Assembly: GCF_902810445.1 (NCBI RefSeq)
Contig: NZ_LR778175.1
Coordinates: 1,507,001 to 1,571,000, forward strand
Direction of reading: 5' to 3'
DNA: 64,000 nt
DNA from: Candidatus Nitrosacidococcus tergens
GTDB taxonomy: Bacteria; Pseudomonadota; Gammaproteobacteria; Nitrosococcales; Nitrosococcaceae
Shown here one piece after another: positions 47,121 through 57,179 of this stretch; the first letter of the stretch is position 1, and each line of letters starts with the position of its first letter. Made by a program: the position numbers and the translations under genes. The notes below the pieces were generated by a model. That model did no database searches. It saw nothing but the letters and a program-made list of their open reading frames with translations, and had not been told where the DNA came from.

Positions 47121-47638
47121 ATGACTGCTCTTTTACGCTTGCGTGATCTCCAACTCTGATACACATCTAAACACCATAAAAGATAAGTTAAAATAGCACC
47201 AAAAAAACCGGCTAGTGTCCCCATTATCACAGAACCCAGTAAAAATGGCTGCCAAACAGCTAATAACTCTATTCTTAACCATTGCCATGTAACTTGGAAT
47301 CCAACGGTACTCATTGGACTCCCAAGTAGCCAAGCACCTACTTTATAGTTAAAAAAATAAATGGGTACCATAGTCAATGGATTATTGAACCAAACCGCTG
47401 AGATACACATGGGTAGATTAGCTCGTGTCCATATAGCAGCAAGTACAGCCAATAACATATGGGCTGGAATAGGGATGAACGCAATAAATAAACCTATTCC
47501 TATAGCTCTAGCTGTTGTACGACGATTGAAGTGCCATAAATTAGGAGCAAAAATCCACTTTTCTAAGTATTTAAAATATCTAGTTTTTTTTAATTGCTCC
47601 GGTCGTGATAAATAACGTTTAAGGATTCGGCGTGACAT
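47117..47638 (-). CDS. DUF2062 inner-membrane protein
   Basis: This 173-residue protein has hydrophobic segments at about 46-68 and 140-158 and the DUF2062 signatures TARAIGIGLFIAFIPIPAHM, WFNNPLTMVPIYFFNY and GSVIMGTLAGFFGAILTYLL. The gene is often found between lolCD and comEC, in this orientation. The function is unknown. Confidence 0.9.
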   Translation of the reverse strand: MSRRILKRYLSRPEQLKKTRYFKYLEKWIFAPNLWHFNRRTTARAIGIGLFIAFIPIPAHMLLAVLAAIWTRANLPMCISAVWFNNPLTMVPIYFFNYKVGAWLLGSPMSTVGFQVTWQWLRIELLAVWQPFLLGSVIMGTLAGFFGAILTYLLWCLDVYQSWRSRKRKRAVI

Positions 47639-47743
47639 ACTTTACATATACATAGCCTGATTTAGATTTAATTTCCATCGCTATTATAGCGAGTTATTAT
47701 CAATTCTAAAATATAAAAGATAGCTATATAAGCACTTAAAATT

Positions 47744-50074
47744 ATGATTGCTTTAAATGCACTTGCTTTTCTTTTAGGTATTTCTATATTTCAGTGCCTA
47801 CCTGATCTTCCTCAATTTAAATGGATTTTCATATTAATTGGAATCCTCTGCCTTCTTATCTTTTTTAGAACTCCCAAAACCCTATCGCTAATTATTATTG
47901 GGTTTCTTTGGGCTTTTATTCAAGCCAGCTTACTACTATCTCAAAGATTGCCTTTAGAGATTGAAAATGAGGATCTACCTATTAGTGGAACAATTGTTTC
48001 TATTCCTACTAAAGACCATCATAGAGTACAGTTTCTGATGGATCCTGAAAATATTTTCTTAAAGGAGAAAATATGGAAACCAAACCTAATTAAACTTAGT
48101 TGGTACCATACCCCTTTACTGGATCTTAGGGTAGGTGATAAGTATCAACTTACAGTACGATTGAAACGTCCAAGAGGATTTATGAATCCTGGAGGATTTG
48201 ATTATGAAAAGTGGCTTTTTCACCAAAAAATTCAAGCAGTAGGCTATGTGCGTCCTAAAGGGGATAACCATTTTATAATTTCTCCTAAAAGTGCTTACCC
48301 CATTGATCGAACTCGCCAAGTGTTACTCGAGAAACTAGATCATACCTTAATAGACGATCCCTATAAAGGTATTATTCAAGCACTTACTTTAGGAGAAACC
48401 AATCATATTACCTCTGAGCAATGGCAAGTTTTTCAACGTACTGGAACAATACATTTAGTTGCAATTTCCGGACTACATATTGGTTTATTAGCTGGATTAG
48501 TTTACTTTTTAGGAAAGTATTTATGGTCATTACGACCGACTTGGTTACTGATATTTCCTGCGCAAAGTGTTGCAGCAATGAGTGCATTAGTTGCTGCGTT
48601 TATTTATGCGGCCCTTGCAGGATTTTCTATTCCTACTCAACGAGCACTCATTATGGTAGCCCTTGTAATGCTGGGTTTACTAATTAGACGTCCCATCTCT
48701 ATTATCCGTACTCTATCTATCGCTCTTTTTTTAATATTGATTTGGGATCCTTTAGCAGTACTTACTTCAGGGTTTTGGCTCTCATTCGGTGCAGTTAGTT
48801 TGTTAGTTTTTGGAATTCATAGACCTTTAATGAAAACTAAACCTACTATGAATAGTCCAATATTTAATGCTATCTATCAATTTTGGCGGTGGGGACATGC
48901 TCAGTGGGTTGTTACTCTTGGATTGATGCCTTTACTTATTTATCAGTTTCAAAAATTTTCTCTCATCTCTCCTATTGCGAATTTAATTGCCATTCCTTGG
49001 ATGGAGTTTTTTATTGTACCTCTATTACTCTTAGGAGTTTTATTGCTAGCTCCTTTTCCGATATTGGGAAAAACACTTTTAACTATAGGCAGTTATTTAT
49101 TTACCCCTCTTTGGTATTTTTTGATTTGGTGTTCCCATTTTTCATTAGCTCAATGGACTTTGATAGCACCCACCCTAGGAACATTATTATTGGCAATATT
49201 AGGGATATTACTTATTCTTGTCCCTAAGGGCATACCAGGACGATGGTTAGGTATTATCGGGATTATCCCTTTATTAACACCATCCCAGAAACAGATTGAA
49301 TACGGATCTTTGCAATTTACTCTACTTGATGTAGGACAAGGGCTTGCCTCGGTAGTAAGCACTCAATCCCATACCTTAGTATTTGATACTGGACCTAAGT
49401 ATAGTGAAAAATTTAATGCAGGCGATGGAATAATTGCCCCCTTTCTTTACAATCAAGGAATTCAACAAATTGATACGTTAATTATTAGTCATGGAGATAA
49501 TGATCATGCAGGAGGTATGGTAAGGTTGCTGCAACGCATTCCAGCTAAAAAAATTTTAACTGGTACGCCAAGTGAATTCTCTGAAATAAATATACGCTCT
49601 TGCGTTCAAGGGCAACATTGGCATTGGGATGGGGTAGGTTTTGAGATTCTCCATCCGCAGATTCAATCTTCCTATCAAGGAAATAACCAATCCTGCGTAT
49701 TACAAATCACTATTGGATCTCAATATATCTTACTGACAGGGGATATTGGCAAGCTAATAGAGCAGAAATTAATTAGCCAGTATAAAGACAAGTTAGCAAC
49801 CACAATTTTAGTAGCTCCTCATCATGGAAGTGCAAGCTCATCAAGCTTAGAATTTATCGCAGCTACTCATCCTAAATATGTGTTATTCCCTGTAGGTTAT
49901 CAGAATCAATGGCATTTTCCTAAACCAGAGGTAGTCCAGCGCTACTTAAATCAAGATGCTGAAATATGGGATACAGCGTACTATGGGGCCATCACTATTC
50001 ATATGACAGCAGATACAATAAAAAAACCTGAATCTTTTAGACAAACTTATGGTCATTACTGGACTGAAAATTAA
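47744..50074 (+). CDS. comEC: DNA internalization/competence protein ComEC
   Basis: This 776-residue protein has an N-terminal DUF4131 region, a central multi-spanning Competence domain (VAISGLHIGLLAGLVYFLGK; LRALIMVALVMLG-like helix) and a C-terminal metallo-beta-lactamase domain with SHGDNDHAGGM and APHHGSASSSS. ComEC is the inner-membrane channel that carries single-stranded DNA during natural transformation. An intact full-length copy suggests the capacity for uptake if type IV pili are also present; truncated pilS at the left edge is compatible. Confidence 0.95.
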   Translation: MIALNALAFLLGISIFQCLPDLPQFKWIFILIGILCLLIFFRTPKTLSLIIIGFLWAFIQASLLLSQRLPLEIENEDLPISGTIVSIPTKDHHRVQFLMDPENIFLKEKIWKPNLIKLSWYHTPLLDLRVGDKYQLTVRLKRPRGFMNPGGFDYEKWLFHQKIQAVGYVRPKGDNHFIISPKSAYPIDRTRQVLLEKLDHTLIDDPYKGIIQALTLGETNHITSEQWQVFQRTGTIHLVAISGLHIGLLAGLVYFLGKYLWSLRPTWLLIFPAQSVAAMSALVAAFIYAALAGFSIPTQRALIMVALVMLGLLIRRPISIIRTLSIALFLILIWDPLAVLTSGFWLSFGAVSLLVFGIHRPLMKTKPTMNSPIFNAIYQFWRWGHAQWVVTLGLMPLLIYQFQKFSLISPIANLIAIPWMEFFIVPLLLLGVLLLAPFPILGKTLLTIGSYLFTPLWYFLIWCSHFSLAQWTLIAPTLGTLLLAILGILLILVPKGIPGRWLGIIGIIPLLTPSQKQIEYGSLQFTLLDVGQGLASVVSTQSHTLVFDTGPKYSEKFNAGDGIIAPFLYNQGIQQIDTLIISHGDNDHAGGMVRLLQRIPAKKILTGTPSEFSEINIRSCVQGQHWHWDGVGFEILHPQIQSSYQGNNQSCVLQITIGSQYILLTGDIGKLIEQKLISQYKDKLATTILVAPHHGSASSSSLEFIAATHPKYVLFPVGYQNQWHFPKPEVVQRYLNQDAEIWDTAYYGAITIHMTADTIKKPESFRQTYGHYWTEN

Positions 50075-50155
50075 AAAATAGCTTATTCTTATACCTTAGT
50101 TAAAGTATTACAAATAAAAAAAATTATATTTAATTGTTTTAATTAAAAATTTTTT

Positions 50156-51916
50156 ATGCCCTCATTACTATCCTTCTCTACAACATCTGGTAGGGCTGCT
50201 TATCAGAAACTTCTAAGCTATACTCGCCCCTATCGCTGGGTTTTTATTATTTCAGTAATAGCGATGGGTATATACGCACTTACTGAAACAGGGTTAGCGG
50301 CTTTGATGAAGCCATTAATGGATGGCAGTTTTGTACGCCATGATCCAGTATCAATTCACCGTATTCCTATTTTTCTAGTGAGCTTATTTGTGATTCGGGG
50401 TATTGCAAACTTCACTACCGATTATGGATTACGATGGATTGCAAGGAGAGTTGTTGAGGATCTGAGAGAAAAAATGTTCTCCCACTTACTTACTTTGCCC
50501 GCTCATTTTTACGATATAAATTCTTCAGGACAAATTCTTTCTAAACTTATTTATGATGTTGAGCAAGTATCAAACGCAGCTACTGATGCGGTATTAACTT
50601 TAATTAGAGATTCTTTAACTATTGTTGGTTTATTGGCTTGGATGGTCTACTTAAATGGATTACTTGCGCTGATAATATTAATTACTGCCCCCATTATTAG
50701 TGGCATTGTTTGGTTTGTAAGTCATCGATTTCGTAGGATTAGCCAAAAAATCCAAACTTCTATGGGAAGTGTATGCCATCTTGCTCAAGAGAGTATTGAA
50801 GGGCATTTAGAAGTTAAGGTATTTGGTGGGCAATCCTATGAATTACAGCGATTCAAAGAAGCTAACAAACAAAATCGTGAACAAGCTATGAAAATGGTAG
50901 TTGTGGATTCTATTAGCCAACCTATTATTCAAATTGTTGCTATTTTAGGGTTAGCTGAAGTGATTCATTTATCTACTGAAGATTTTATGTTAACCCGAGT
51001 TAGTATTGGTACTTTTATTTCTTTTATTACTGCCATGATGATGCTGATGGGTCCTATTAAACGAATTACTAAAATAAATGGATCTTTACAGCGAGGTATT
51101 GCTGCTGCTCAGAGTGTTTTTCATCTGCTAGAAGAACCATCAGAGGTGGACCATGGGAAAAGTGCTCTTAAAGAATTTAAAGGAGCAATTAAAATTGAAA
51201 ATCTTTGCTTCGGCTATAAGGATCATACTGTATTAAAAAATATAAATTTAGAAGTTATGCCGGGACAAATAGTTGCTTTAGTAGGTCACTCGGGTAGTGG
51301 TAAATCTACCTTAGTTGGGTTACTAGCTCGTTTTTATGAAATTAATTCAGGTAAAATTACCTTTGATGGAATAGATACTAGAGAACTTCGCTTAGCTGAA
51401 CTTAGAAAACAAATCTCTTTAGTTAGCCAGCAGATTGTTCTATTTAATGACACTATTGCAAGAAACATTGCCTATGGCAGTGATGATGCTGAAGTAAGCA
51501 GAGAAGATATTGTCCACGCAGCCAAAACTGCACATGCCATGGAATTTATTGATCGACTCCCTCAAGGCCTCGATACTATAATTGGAGACAATGGGGTGCT
51601 ACTCTCTGGAGGGCAACGGCAACGGCTTGCTATCGCTAGAGCATTACTTAAAAATGCCCCTTTGCTCATTTTAGATGAAGCAACCGCTTCTTTAGATACT
51701 GAATCTGAGCGGCATATTCAAGCTGCTCTAGAGGCTTTAATGTATCATCGCACTACTGTAGTGATTGCGCATCGACTTTCTACCGTAGAAAATGCAGATA
51801 AAATTGTTGTACTACAACAAGGAAGAATTATTGAAATGGGTACTCATAGTCAGCTGCTTGAGCAAGATAATCACTATGCTGAACTTTATCGATTACAGTT
51901 TCGTAACTGCACATAA
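50156..51916 (+). CDS. msbA: Lipid A export ATP-binding/permease protein MsbA
   Basis: This 586-residue half-transporter has six transmembrane helices (about 20-320) fused to an ATPase domain with Walker A GHSGSGKST, Q-loop VSQQIVLFNDT, signature LSGGQRQR, Walker B LLILDEA and H-loop AHRLS. It flips core lipid A across the inner membrane. lpxK follows 15 bp later, the expected pair. exbB-exbD, sometimes between comEC and msbA, are absent. Confidence 0.97.
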   Translation: MPSLLSFSTTSGRAAYQKLLSYTRPYRWVFIISVIAMGIYALTETGLAALMKPLMDGSFVRHDPVSIHRIPIFLVSLFVIRGIANFTTDYGLRWIARRVVEDLREKMFSHLLTLPAHFYDINSSGQILSKLIYDVEQVSNAATDAVLTLIRDSLTIVGLLAWMVYLNGLLALIILITAPIISGIVWFVSHRFRRISQKIQTSMGSVCHLAQESIEGHLEVKVFGGQSYELQRFKEANKQNREQAMKMVVVDSISQPIIQIVAILGLAEVIHLSTEDFMLTRVSIGTFISFITAMMMLMGPIKRITKINGSLQRGIAAAQSVFHLLEEPSEVDHGKSALKEFKGAIKIENLCFGYKDHTVLKNINLEVMPGQIVALVGHSGSGKSTLVGLLARFYEINSGKITFDGIDTRELRLAELRKQISLVSQQIVLFNDTIARNIAYGSDDAEVSREDIVHAAKTAHAMEFIDRLPQGLDTIIGDNGVLLSGGQRQRLAIARALLKNAPLLILDEATASLDTESERHIQAALEALMYHRTTVVIAHRLSTVENADKIVVLQQGRIIEMGTHSQLLEQDNHYAELYRLQFRNCT

Positions 51917-51931
51917 TTTAAATAGCTTTTT

Positions 51932-52963
51932 GTGCTTTTTTTAACCAATATTATTACTCGCTATTGGTATCATAAATATCGATCTTATCGATTACTTATA
52001 CCTCTAAGTCTCTTATATAAACTAATTATAAAAATACGTAGATGGGCTTATCTTAAAGGAATTTTACCTACACATACTCTTCCAATACCAGTGCTTGTAG
52101 TGGGAAATCTTACTGTAGGCGGGACGGGAAAAACCCCTCTTATTATTTGGCTTGCTTTGTTTCTGAAACAACAAGGTTATTGCCCTGGGATTATTAGCCG
52201 AGGCTATGGTGGTCATGCGCTACATTATCCGCAATGGGTTTCTTCCACTAGTGATCCAAAATTCGTTGGAGATGAATCAGTATTGCTAGCAAAACGTACA
52301 GGATGCCCTATTGTAGTAAGCCCTAATCGGGTAAATGGGGCAAAAACTCTACTTGCCCATACACAGTGTAACATTTTGCTCTCTGATGATGGGTTACAGC
52401 ACTATAATTTAGGGCGAGATATAGAAATTTTAATCATTGACGGGATCAGAAGATTTGGAAATAATCATTGCCTTCCTGCGGGCCCTCTAAGAGAGCCACC
52501 TAACAAAGAAAATATAGTGGATTTAACTGTAGTAAATGGAGGTAAAGCCGAAGATAATGAATATTTAATGACGTTACGTTTCCAAAATGTTTACAATTTA
52601 AAAACTCAAGAAATATGTTCTCTAGAAGCATTTAAACAAAGCAAAATTCATGCAATAGCAGGTATTGGGCATCCAGAGCGATTTTTTACTCAATTAGAAG
52701 CTCAAAATTTATCTATTTATCGCCGCTCTTTTCCTGATCATCATAATTTTAATCCTCAAGAATTAAATTTTCGGGATAAGATTCCAATAGTGATGACAGA
52801 GAAAGATGCCGTAAAATGTATTTCATTTGCAGAGGATCATTACTGGTATCTGCCTGTAAATGCTTCGTTACCTAATTCTTTTAAAGAAAAGGTATTAGAT
52901 TTAGTACAAGAGGCCTTTAAAAAAAAGAAAATCAGTAAAAATAATAGGAATCACTATGGATAG
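51932..52963 (+). CDS. lpxK: Tetraacyldisaccharide 4'-kinase
   Basis: This 343-residue lipid A kinase has the P-loop VVGNLTVGGTGKTP (57-69), ISRGYGG, DDGLQHYNLGRDIEIL and a terminal PIVMTEKDAVKC. It starts at GTG; no closer ATG preserves the N-terminal membrane-binding helix. It overlaps the next small gene by 8 bp. Confidence 0.95.
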   Translation: MLFLTNIITRYWYHKYRSYRLLIPLSLLYKLIIKIRRWAYLKGILPTHTLPIPVLVVGNLTVGGTGKTPLIIWLALFLKQQGYCPGIISRGYGGHALHYPQWVSSTSDPKFVGDESVLLAKRTGCPIVVSPNRVNGAKTLLAHTQCNILLSDDGLQHYNLGRDIEILIIDGIRRFGNNHCLPAGPLREPPNKENIVDLTVVNGGKAEDNEYLMTLRFQNVYNLKTQEICSLEAFKQSKIHAIAGIGHPERFFTQLEAQNLSIYRRSFPDHHNFNPQELNFRDKIPIVMTEKDAVKCISFAEDHYWYLPVNASLPNSFKEKVLDLVQEAFKKKKISKNNRNHYG

Positions 52964-53135
52964 AAAGTTACTTGAAATTCTTGTCTGCCCTGTATGTAAA
53001 AGCTCGTTAAGCTATAAAAAAGAAGATAAAGAACTCATCTGCAAACCCTGCCGTTTAGCCTATCCTATTCGGGATGATATACCTGTAATGTTAGAAGAGG
53101 AAGCAAGAGAAATTCCTCCAGATCAAGATTTTTAA
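52956..53135 (+). CDS. Trm112/YcaR-family small zinc protein
   Basis: This 59-residue protein, starting MDRKLLEILVCPVCKSSLSY, has C11, C14, C29 and C32 as four zinc-ligand candidates and the ending LEEEAREIPPDQDF. YcaR-type proteins regularly sit between lpxK and kdsB. Here kdsB does not follow. The ATG lies inside the end of lpxK, giving coupled translation. The role is unknown in bacteria; Trm112 activates methyltransferases in eukaryotes. Confidence 0.9.
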   Translation: MDRKLLEILVCPVCKSSLSYKKEDKELICKPCRLAYPIRDDIPVMLEEEAREIPPDQDF

Positions 53136-53142
53136 ATGTTTT

Positions 53143-53192
53143 AGCAAATAATATTCAAACAGCTTTATTATGAATAAAAGTATTTGCTAATA
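53143..53192 (+). other. Stem-loop between the Trm112-like gene and metK
   Basis: Arms AGCAAATA (53145-53152) and TATTTGCT pair perfectly, with an inner TATTC/GAATA pairing, in the 178-bp gap. It may end the lpxK transcript, although no T-run follows directly. I looked for SAM-I, SAM-II or SAH riboswitch consensus elements before metK and saw none. Confidence 0.35.
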
Positions 53193-53313
53193 ACACTAGA
53201 ATTGTGGTTCTATACTAAAATCCTCTGATTTATTCTTAAACAATTATCTTTTTTTACTAAAAAACCACTTTACTTAACTTAAATCTAAAAATTAAAGGAA
53301 TCTAAATATATTT

Positions 53314-54483
53314 ATGTCAGAAACAAGGCAATTTACTTCAGAGTCGGTATCTGAGGGACATCCGGATAAAATTGCAGATCAAATATCAGATGCTATTCTA
53401 GATGCTATTCTAGCTCAAGATAAAAAAGCTCGGGTTGCTTGTGAAACCTTAGTAAAAACAGGAATGGTATTAGTTGCAGGAGAAATTACTACTACAGCTC
53501 AAATTGACTATGAAGGAATCATCCGTAATACCATAAATCATATTGGCTATAATAACTCTGAGATGGGCTTTGATGGTCATACTTGTGCAGTCATTAATGC
53601 AATTGGTAAACAATCCCCAGATATTGCCCAAGGGGTAGATCGGAAAACAGAAGAAGATCAAGGAGCTGGGGATCAGGGCATGATGTTTGGTTATGCTAGT
53701 GATGAAACCGATGTACTCATGCCTGCCCCTATTACTTATGCTCATCGTCTTGTACAGCGTCAAGCTGAGGTGCGGCGTAAAGGGGAGCTTCCTTGGCTGC
53801 GTCCTGATGCTAAAAGTCAAGTTACCCTTATATATCAAAACGGTAAGCCTGTAGGTATTGATGCGGTAGTGCTATCTACTCAACATAGCCCTGGAATCAG
53901 TCAAGAAGCCCTTCGAGAAGCAGTAATTGAAACTATTATTAAACCTATTCTTCCTAGTGATTGGTTTACTCGCTGTAAATCTGAAAATATTCATGTCAAT
54001 CCTACAGGAAGCTTTGTCATCGGTGGTCCAATGGGTGACTGTGGCCTTACTGGGCGAAAGATTATTGTAGATACCTATGGGGGAATGGCCCGCCATGGAG
54101 GAGGTGCTTTTTCAGGAAAAGATCCTTCTAAAGTAGATCGCTCTGCTGCCTATGCGGGTCGTTATGTGGCTAAAAATATTGTGGCAGCAGGGCTAGCAAA
54201 ACGCTGTGAAGTACAAATCTCCTATGCTATCGGAGTAGCACAACCTACCTCTGTAAGTATTGATACTTTTGGCACAGGGCAACTCGCTGAATCTCGCTTA
54301 GTAGAAATTGTTCGTGCTCATTTTGATTTAAGACCTGTAGGAATTCTGCGGATGTTGAATTTACTACAACCTATCTATCAAACTACTGCATCCTATGGTC
54401 ACTTTGGGCGAAAAGAAGCAGAAATTACTTGGGAGAGAACCGATAAAGCACAAGAGCTTAAGCAAGCTGCAGGACTACATTAA
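53314..54483 (+). CDS. metK: S-adenosylmethionine synthetase
   Basis: This 389-residue enzyme has SEGHPDKIADQISDA, the flexible loop and GAGDQGMMFGYA, and the P-loop-like GGGAFSGKDPSKVDRSAAYA. It makes SAM from Met and ATP. It begins the activated-methyl cluster metK-ahcY-metF. Confidence 0.98.
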   Translation: MSETRQFTSESVSEGHPDKIADQISDAILDAILAQDKKARVACETLVKTGMVLVAGEITTTAQIDYEGIIRNTINHIGYNNSEMGFDGHTCAVINAIGKQSPDIAQGVDRKTEEDQGAGDQGMMFGYASDETDVLMPAPITYAHRLVQRQAEVRRKGELPWLRPDAKSQVTLIYQNGKPVGIDAVVLSTQHSPGISQEALREAVIETIIKPILPSDWFTRCKSENIHVNPTGSFVIGGPMGDCGLTGRKIIVDTYGGMARHGGGAFSGKDPSKVDRSAAYAGRYVAKNIVAAGLAKRCEVQISYAIGVAQPTSVSIDTFGTGQLAESRLVEIVRAHFDLRPVGILRMLNLLQPIYQTTASYGHFGRKEAEITWERTDKAQELKQAAGLH

Positions 54484-54549
54484 TTTCTAGCTTACCTTAA
54501 GCTCTGCATATGCTGTTTATGTTTTACCCAATTTAGGAGAATGAATTTA

Positions 54550-55863
54550 GTGAGTACACAAATTACAAATAATTTACCCCAAGATCATAAAGTAGCCGAT
54601 ATTAATTTAGCAGGTTGGGGTCATAAAGAAATTGCGATTGCAGAAACAGAAATGCCAGGATTGATGGCATTAAGAGAAGAATATAAGCACAAAAAACCTC
54701 TTACTGGTGCAAGAATCGCTGGCTGCCTTCATATGACTATTCAAACCGCAGTGCTTATCGATACTCTAGTAGCATTAGGTGCAGAAGTGCGTTGGTCTTC
54801 TTGTAACATTTTTTCTACCCAAGATCATGCAGCTGCTGCTATTGCCGATAAAGGAATCCCTGTTTTTGCTTGGAAAGGAGAAACTGAAGAAGAGTATTGG
54901 TGGTGTATTGATCAAACTATCTTTGGCCTCAATAATTGGCGACCTAATATGGTTTTAGATGATGGCGGTGATCTTACCGGGGTAATGCATAATAAATATC
55001 CAGAGCTATTAAAGGATATTCGTGGACTTTCTGAGGAAACTACTACAGGGGTACATCGTTTATATGAAATGATGAAAGCAGGCACCCTAAAAATACCTGC
55101 GTTTAATGTAAATGATTCAGTAACCAAATCTAAGTTTGATAATCTTTATGGTTGCCGGGAATCTCTTCTTGACGGTATCAAGCGGGCTACTGATGTGATG
55201 ATCGCCGGTAAAATTACGGTAGTGCTTGGCTATGGAGATGTGGGTAAAGGTTGTGCCCAGTCCTTAAGAGGACAAGGGGCTACAGTTTGGATTACGGAAA
55301 TTGATCCTATTTGTGCTTTACAAGCAGCGATGGAAGGTTATCGGGTAGTCACTATGGAAGAAGCTGCTAGCAAAGCTGATATTTTTATTGCTGCTACCGG
55401 TAATTACCATGTTATTAATTTGCAGCATATGCAGGCAATGAAAAACCAAGCTATTGTATGTAATATCGGTCATTTTGATAATGAAATTGATGTAGCAAGT
55501 CTTGAGCAATACACTTGGGAAAATATTAAGCCTCAAGTTGATCATATTATTTTCCCTAATGGAAAGCGGATTATTCTCCTTGCTGAAGGTCGATTGGTCA
55601 ACTTAGGTTGTGCTACTGGTCATCCTAGCTTTGTTATGTCTAATTCTTTTACAAACCAAGTACTTGCTCAAATTGAACTATGGAATCACCATGGTAAATA
55701 TGAACATAAAGTCTATGTATTACCAAAGAAGTTAGACGAGAAAGTCGCTCGCTTGCATTTACAAAAAGTGGGTGCACATTTGACTACGCTAACTGCAGAG
55801 CAAGCAAAATATATTGGCATTTCTGTAGATGGTCCCTATAAGCCAGAACATTATCGATATTAA
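54550..55863 (+). CDS. ahcY: S-adenosylhomocysteine hydrolase
   Basis: The GTG at 54550 is preferred: AGGAGA ends 10 bases before it, whereas the in-frame ATG at 54541 directly abuts that site. The resulting 437-residue enzyme has the substrate segment NVNDSVTKSKFDNLYG and the NAD motif VLGYGDVGKGCAQ. It splits SAH to adenosine and homocysteine, recycling the product of SAM-dependent methylation. It lies between metK and metF. The shorter length (no ~40-residue insert) fits the bacterial form. Confidence 0.96.
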   Translation: MSTQITNNLPQDHKVADINLAGWGHKEIAIAETEMPGLMALREEYKHKKPLTGARIAGCLHMTIQTAVLIDTLVALGAEVRWSSCNIFSTQDHAAAAIADKGIPVFAWKGETEEEYWWCIDQTIFGLNNWRPNMVLDDGGDLTGVMHNKYPELLKDIRGLSEETTTGVHRLYEMMKAGTLKIPAFNVNDSVTKSKFDNLYGCRESLLDGIKRATDVMIAGKITVVLGYGDVGKGCAQSLRGQGATVWITEIDPICALQAAMEGYRVVTMEEAASKADIFIAATGNYHVINLQHMQAMKNQAIVCNIGHFDNEIDVASLEQYTWENIKPQVDHIIFPNGKRIILLAEGRLVNLGCATGHPSFVMSNSFTNQVLAQIELWNHHGKYEHKVYVLPKKLDEKVARLHLQKVGAHLTTLTAEQAKYIGISVDGPYKPEHYRY

Positions 55864-55880
55864 AATAAACAATAAATTGC

Positions 55881-56741
55881 ATGAATGCTCAAAAGGAAAA
55901 AGATTTAATCTTTAGTTGTGAGTTTTTTCCTCCTAGAACTGAAAAAGGGATCACTAAACTAAAGGAAGTAAGAGAACAACTCGCAGTCATTGACCCTCGT
56001 TACTATTCAGTTACTTTTGGGGCAGGAGGTTCTACTCGAGATCGAACTTTTGAGACAGTTATTGAGATTCAAGGGAGCAGAATTGAAGCTGCTCCCCATC
56101 TTTCTTGCATTGGTGTTAGTCGTAATGAGATTAAAAACACTTTAACTACTTATAAGCAACATGAGGTAAGTCATGTAGTTGCTCTACGAGGAGATTTACC
56201 TTCCGGTACGGTTGGATATGGAGATTTCCACTACGCAAACCATTTGGTGGAGTTTATCCGAGAGCAAACTGGAGATTACTTCCATATTGAAGTAGGTGCT
56301 TATCCAGAGGTGCATCCCCAAGCAAAATCTGCTCAAGCAGACCTTATTAACTTTAAGTGTAAAGTAGATGCAGGAGCAGATGGTGCAGTCACTCAATATT
56401 TTTATAATCTAGATGCTTATCTTCGTTTTGTAGATTCCTGTTTAGGCCTAGGAATCTCTATCCCTATTGTTCCTGGCATTATGCCTATTCACCATTATCC
56501 ACAACTTGCTCGATTTTCTGATATGTGCGGGGCAGAAATCCCTCGTTGGCTGCGAAAGCGGCTGGAAGATTTTAAAGAAGATGAAGACGAAGCACTACTT
56601 TCTTTTACTACAGATGTATTAAGTCATCTTTGCCAAAAACTCTTAGATGCAGGGGCGCCCGGCTTGCATTTCTATACTTTGAATCGGGCAGAACCTACCC
56701 TTGCTATTTGGCATAACCTAGGGTTAAGCACTAAAAAATAA
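55881..56741 (+). CDS. metF: 5,10-methylenetetrahydrofolate reductase
   Basis: This 286-residue FAD enzyme has CEFFPPRTEKG, YYSVTFGAGGSTRDRT, ALRGDLP and GIMPIHHYPQLARF. It supplies methyl-THF for homocysteine remethylation and closes the cycle with MetK and AhcY. It follows ahcY after 17 bp. Confidence 0.96.
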   Translation: MNAQKEKDLIFSCEFFPPRTEKGITKLKEVREQLAVIDPRYYSVTFGAGGSTRDRTFETVIEIQGSRIEAAPHLSCIGVSRNEIKNTLTTYKQHEVSHVVALRGDLPSGTVGYGDFHYANHLVEFIREQTGDYFHIEVGAYPEVHPQAKSAQADLINFKCKVDAGADGAVTQYFYNLDAYLRFVDSCLGLGISIPIVPGIMPIHHYPQLARFSDMCGAEIPRWLRKRLEDFKEDEDEALLSFTTDVLSHLCQKLLDAGAPGLHFYTLNRAEPTLAIWHNLGLSTKK

Positions 56742-56762
56742 TTATTCTGGAGAATAAGTACC

Positions 56763-57146
56763 ATGCGCATTTTGCATACTATGTTACGGATAGGTAACCT
56801 AGAGCGATCTATCAAATTCTATACAGAAATTTTAGGGATGAAGCTCTTAAGACAACATGATTACCCCGAAGGACGTTTTACCCTTGCTTTTGTAGGCTAT
56901 GGAGATGAATTATATCATACGGCATTAGAGCTGACTTATAACTGGGATACAGAAAAATATAATATTGGAGATGGCTTTGGTCATATAGCCATTGAGGTAG
57001 ATAATGCAGCAAAAGCCTGTGATGAAATTAGAAAACAAGAAGGTAATGTAGTTCGAGAAGCAGGTCCTATGAAGCATGGTACGACAGTGATTGCCTTTGT
57101 AGAAGATCCAGATGGTTATCGAATTGAGCTGATTGAACGGAAGTAA
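56763..57146 (+). CDS. gloA: Lactoylglutathione lyase (glyoxalase I)
   Basis: This 127-residue VOC-fold enzyme has the four metal ligands at the E. coli positions: H5, E56, H74 and E122. It converts methylglyoxal-glutathione hemithioacetal to lactoylglutathione. GGAG lies about nine bases before the ATG. It is 21 bp after metF and probably ends that transcript. Confidence 0.97.
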   Translation: MRILHTMLRIGNLERSIKFYTEILGMKLLRQHDYPEGRFTLAFVGYGDELYHTALELTYNWDTEKYNIGDGFGHIAIEVDNAAKACDEIRKQEGNVVREAGPMKHGTTVIAFVEDPDGYRIELIERK

Positions 57147-57179
57147 TATTTCCTACCCTTTAATTTATATATATCAAAG

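Noticed and set aside
53136..53313. SAM or SAH riboswitch before metK or ahcY
   Set aside because: The gaps at 53136-53313 and 54484-54549 lack the conserved cores of SAM-I, SAM-II and SAH aptamers as far as I can see.
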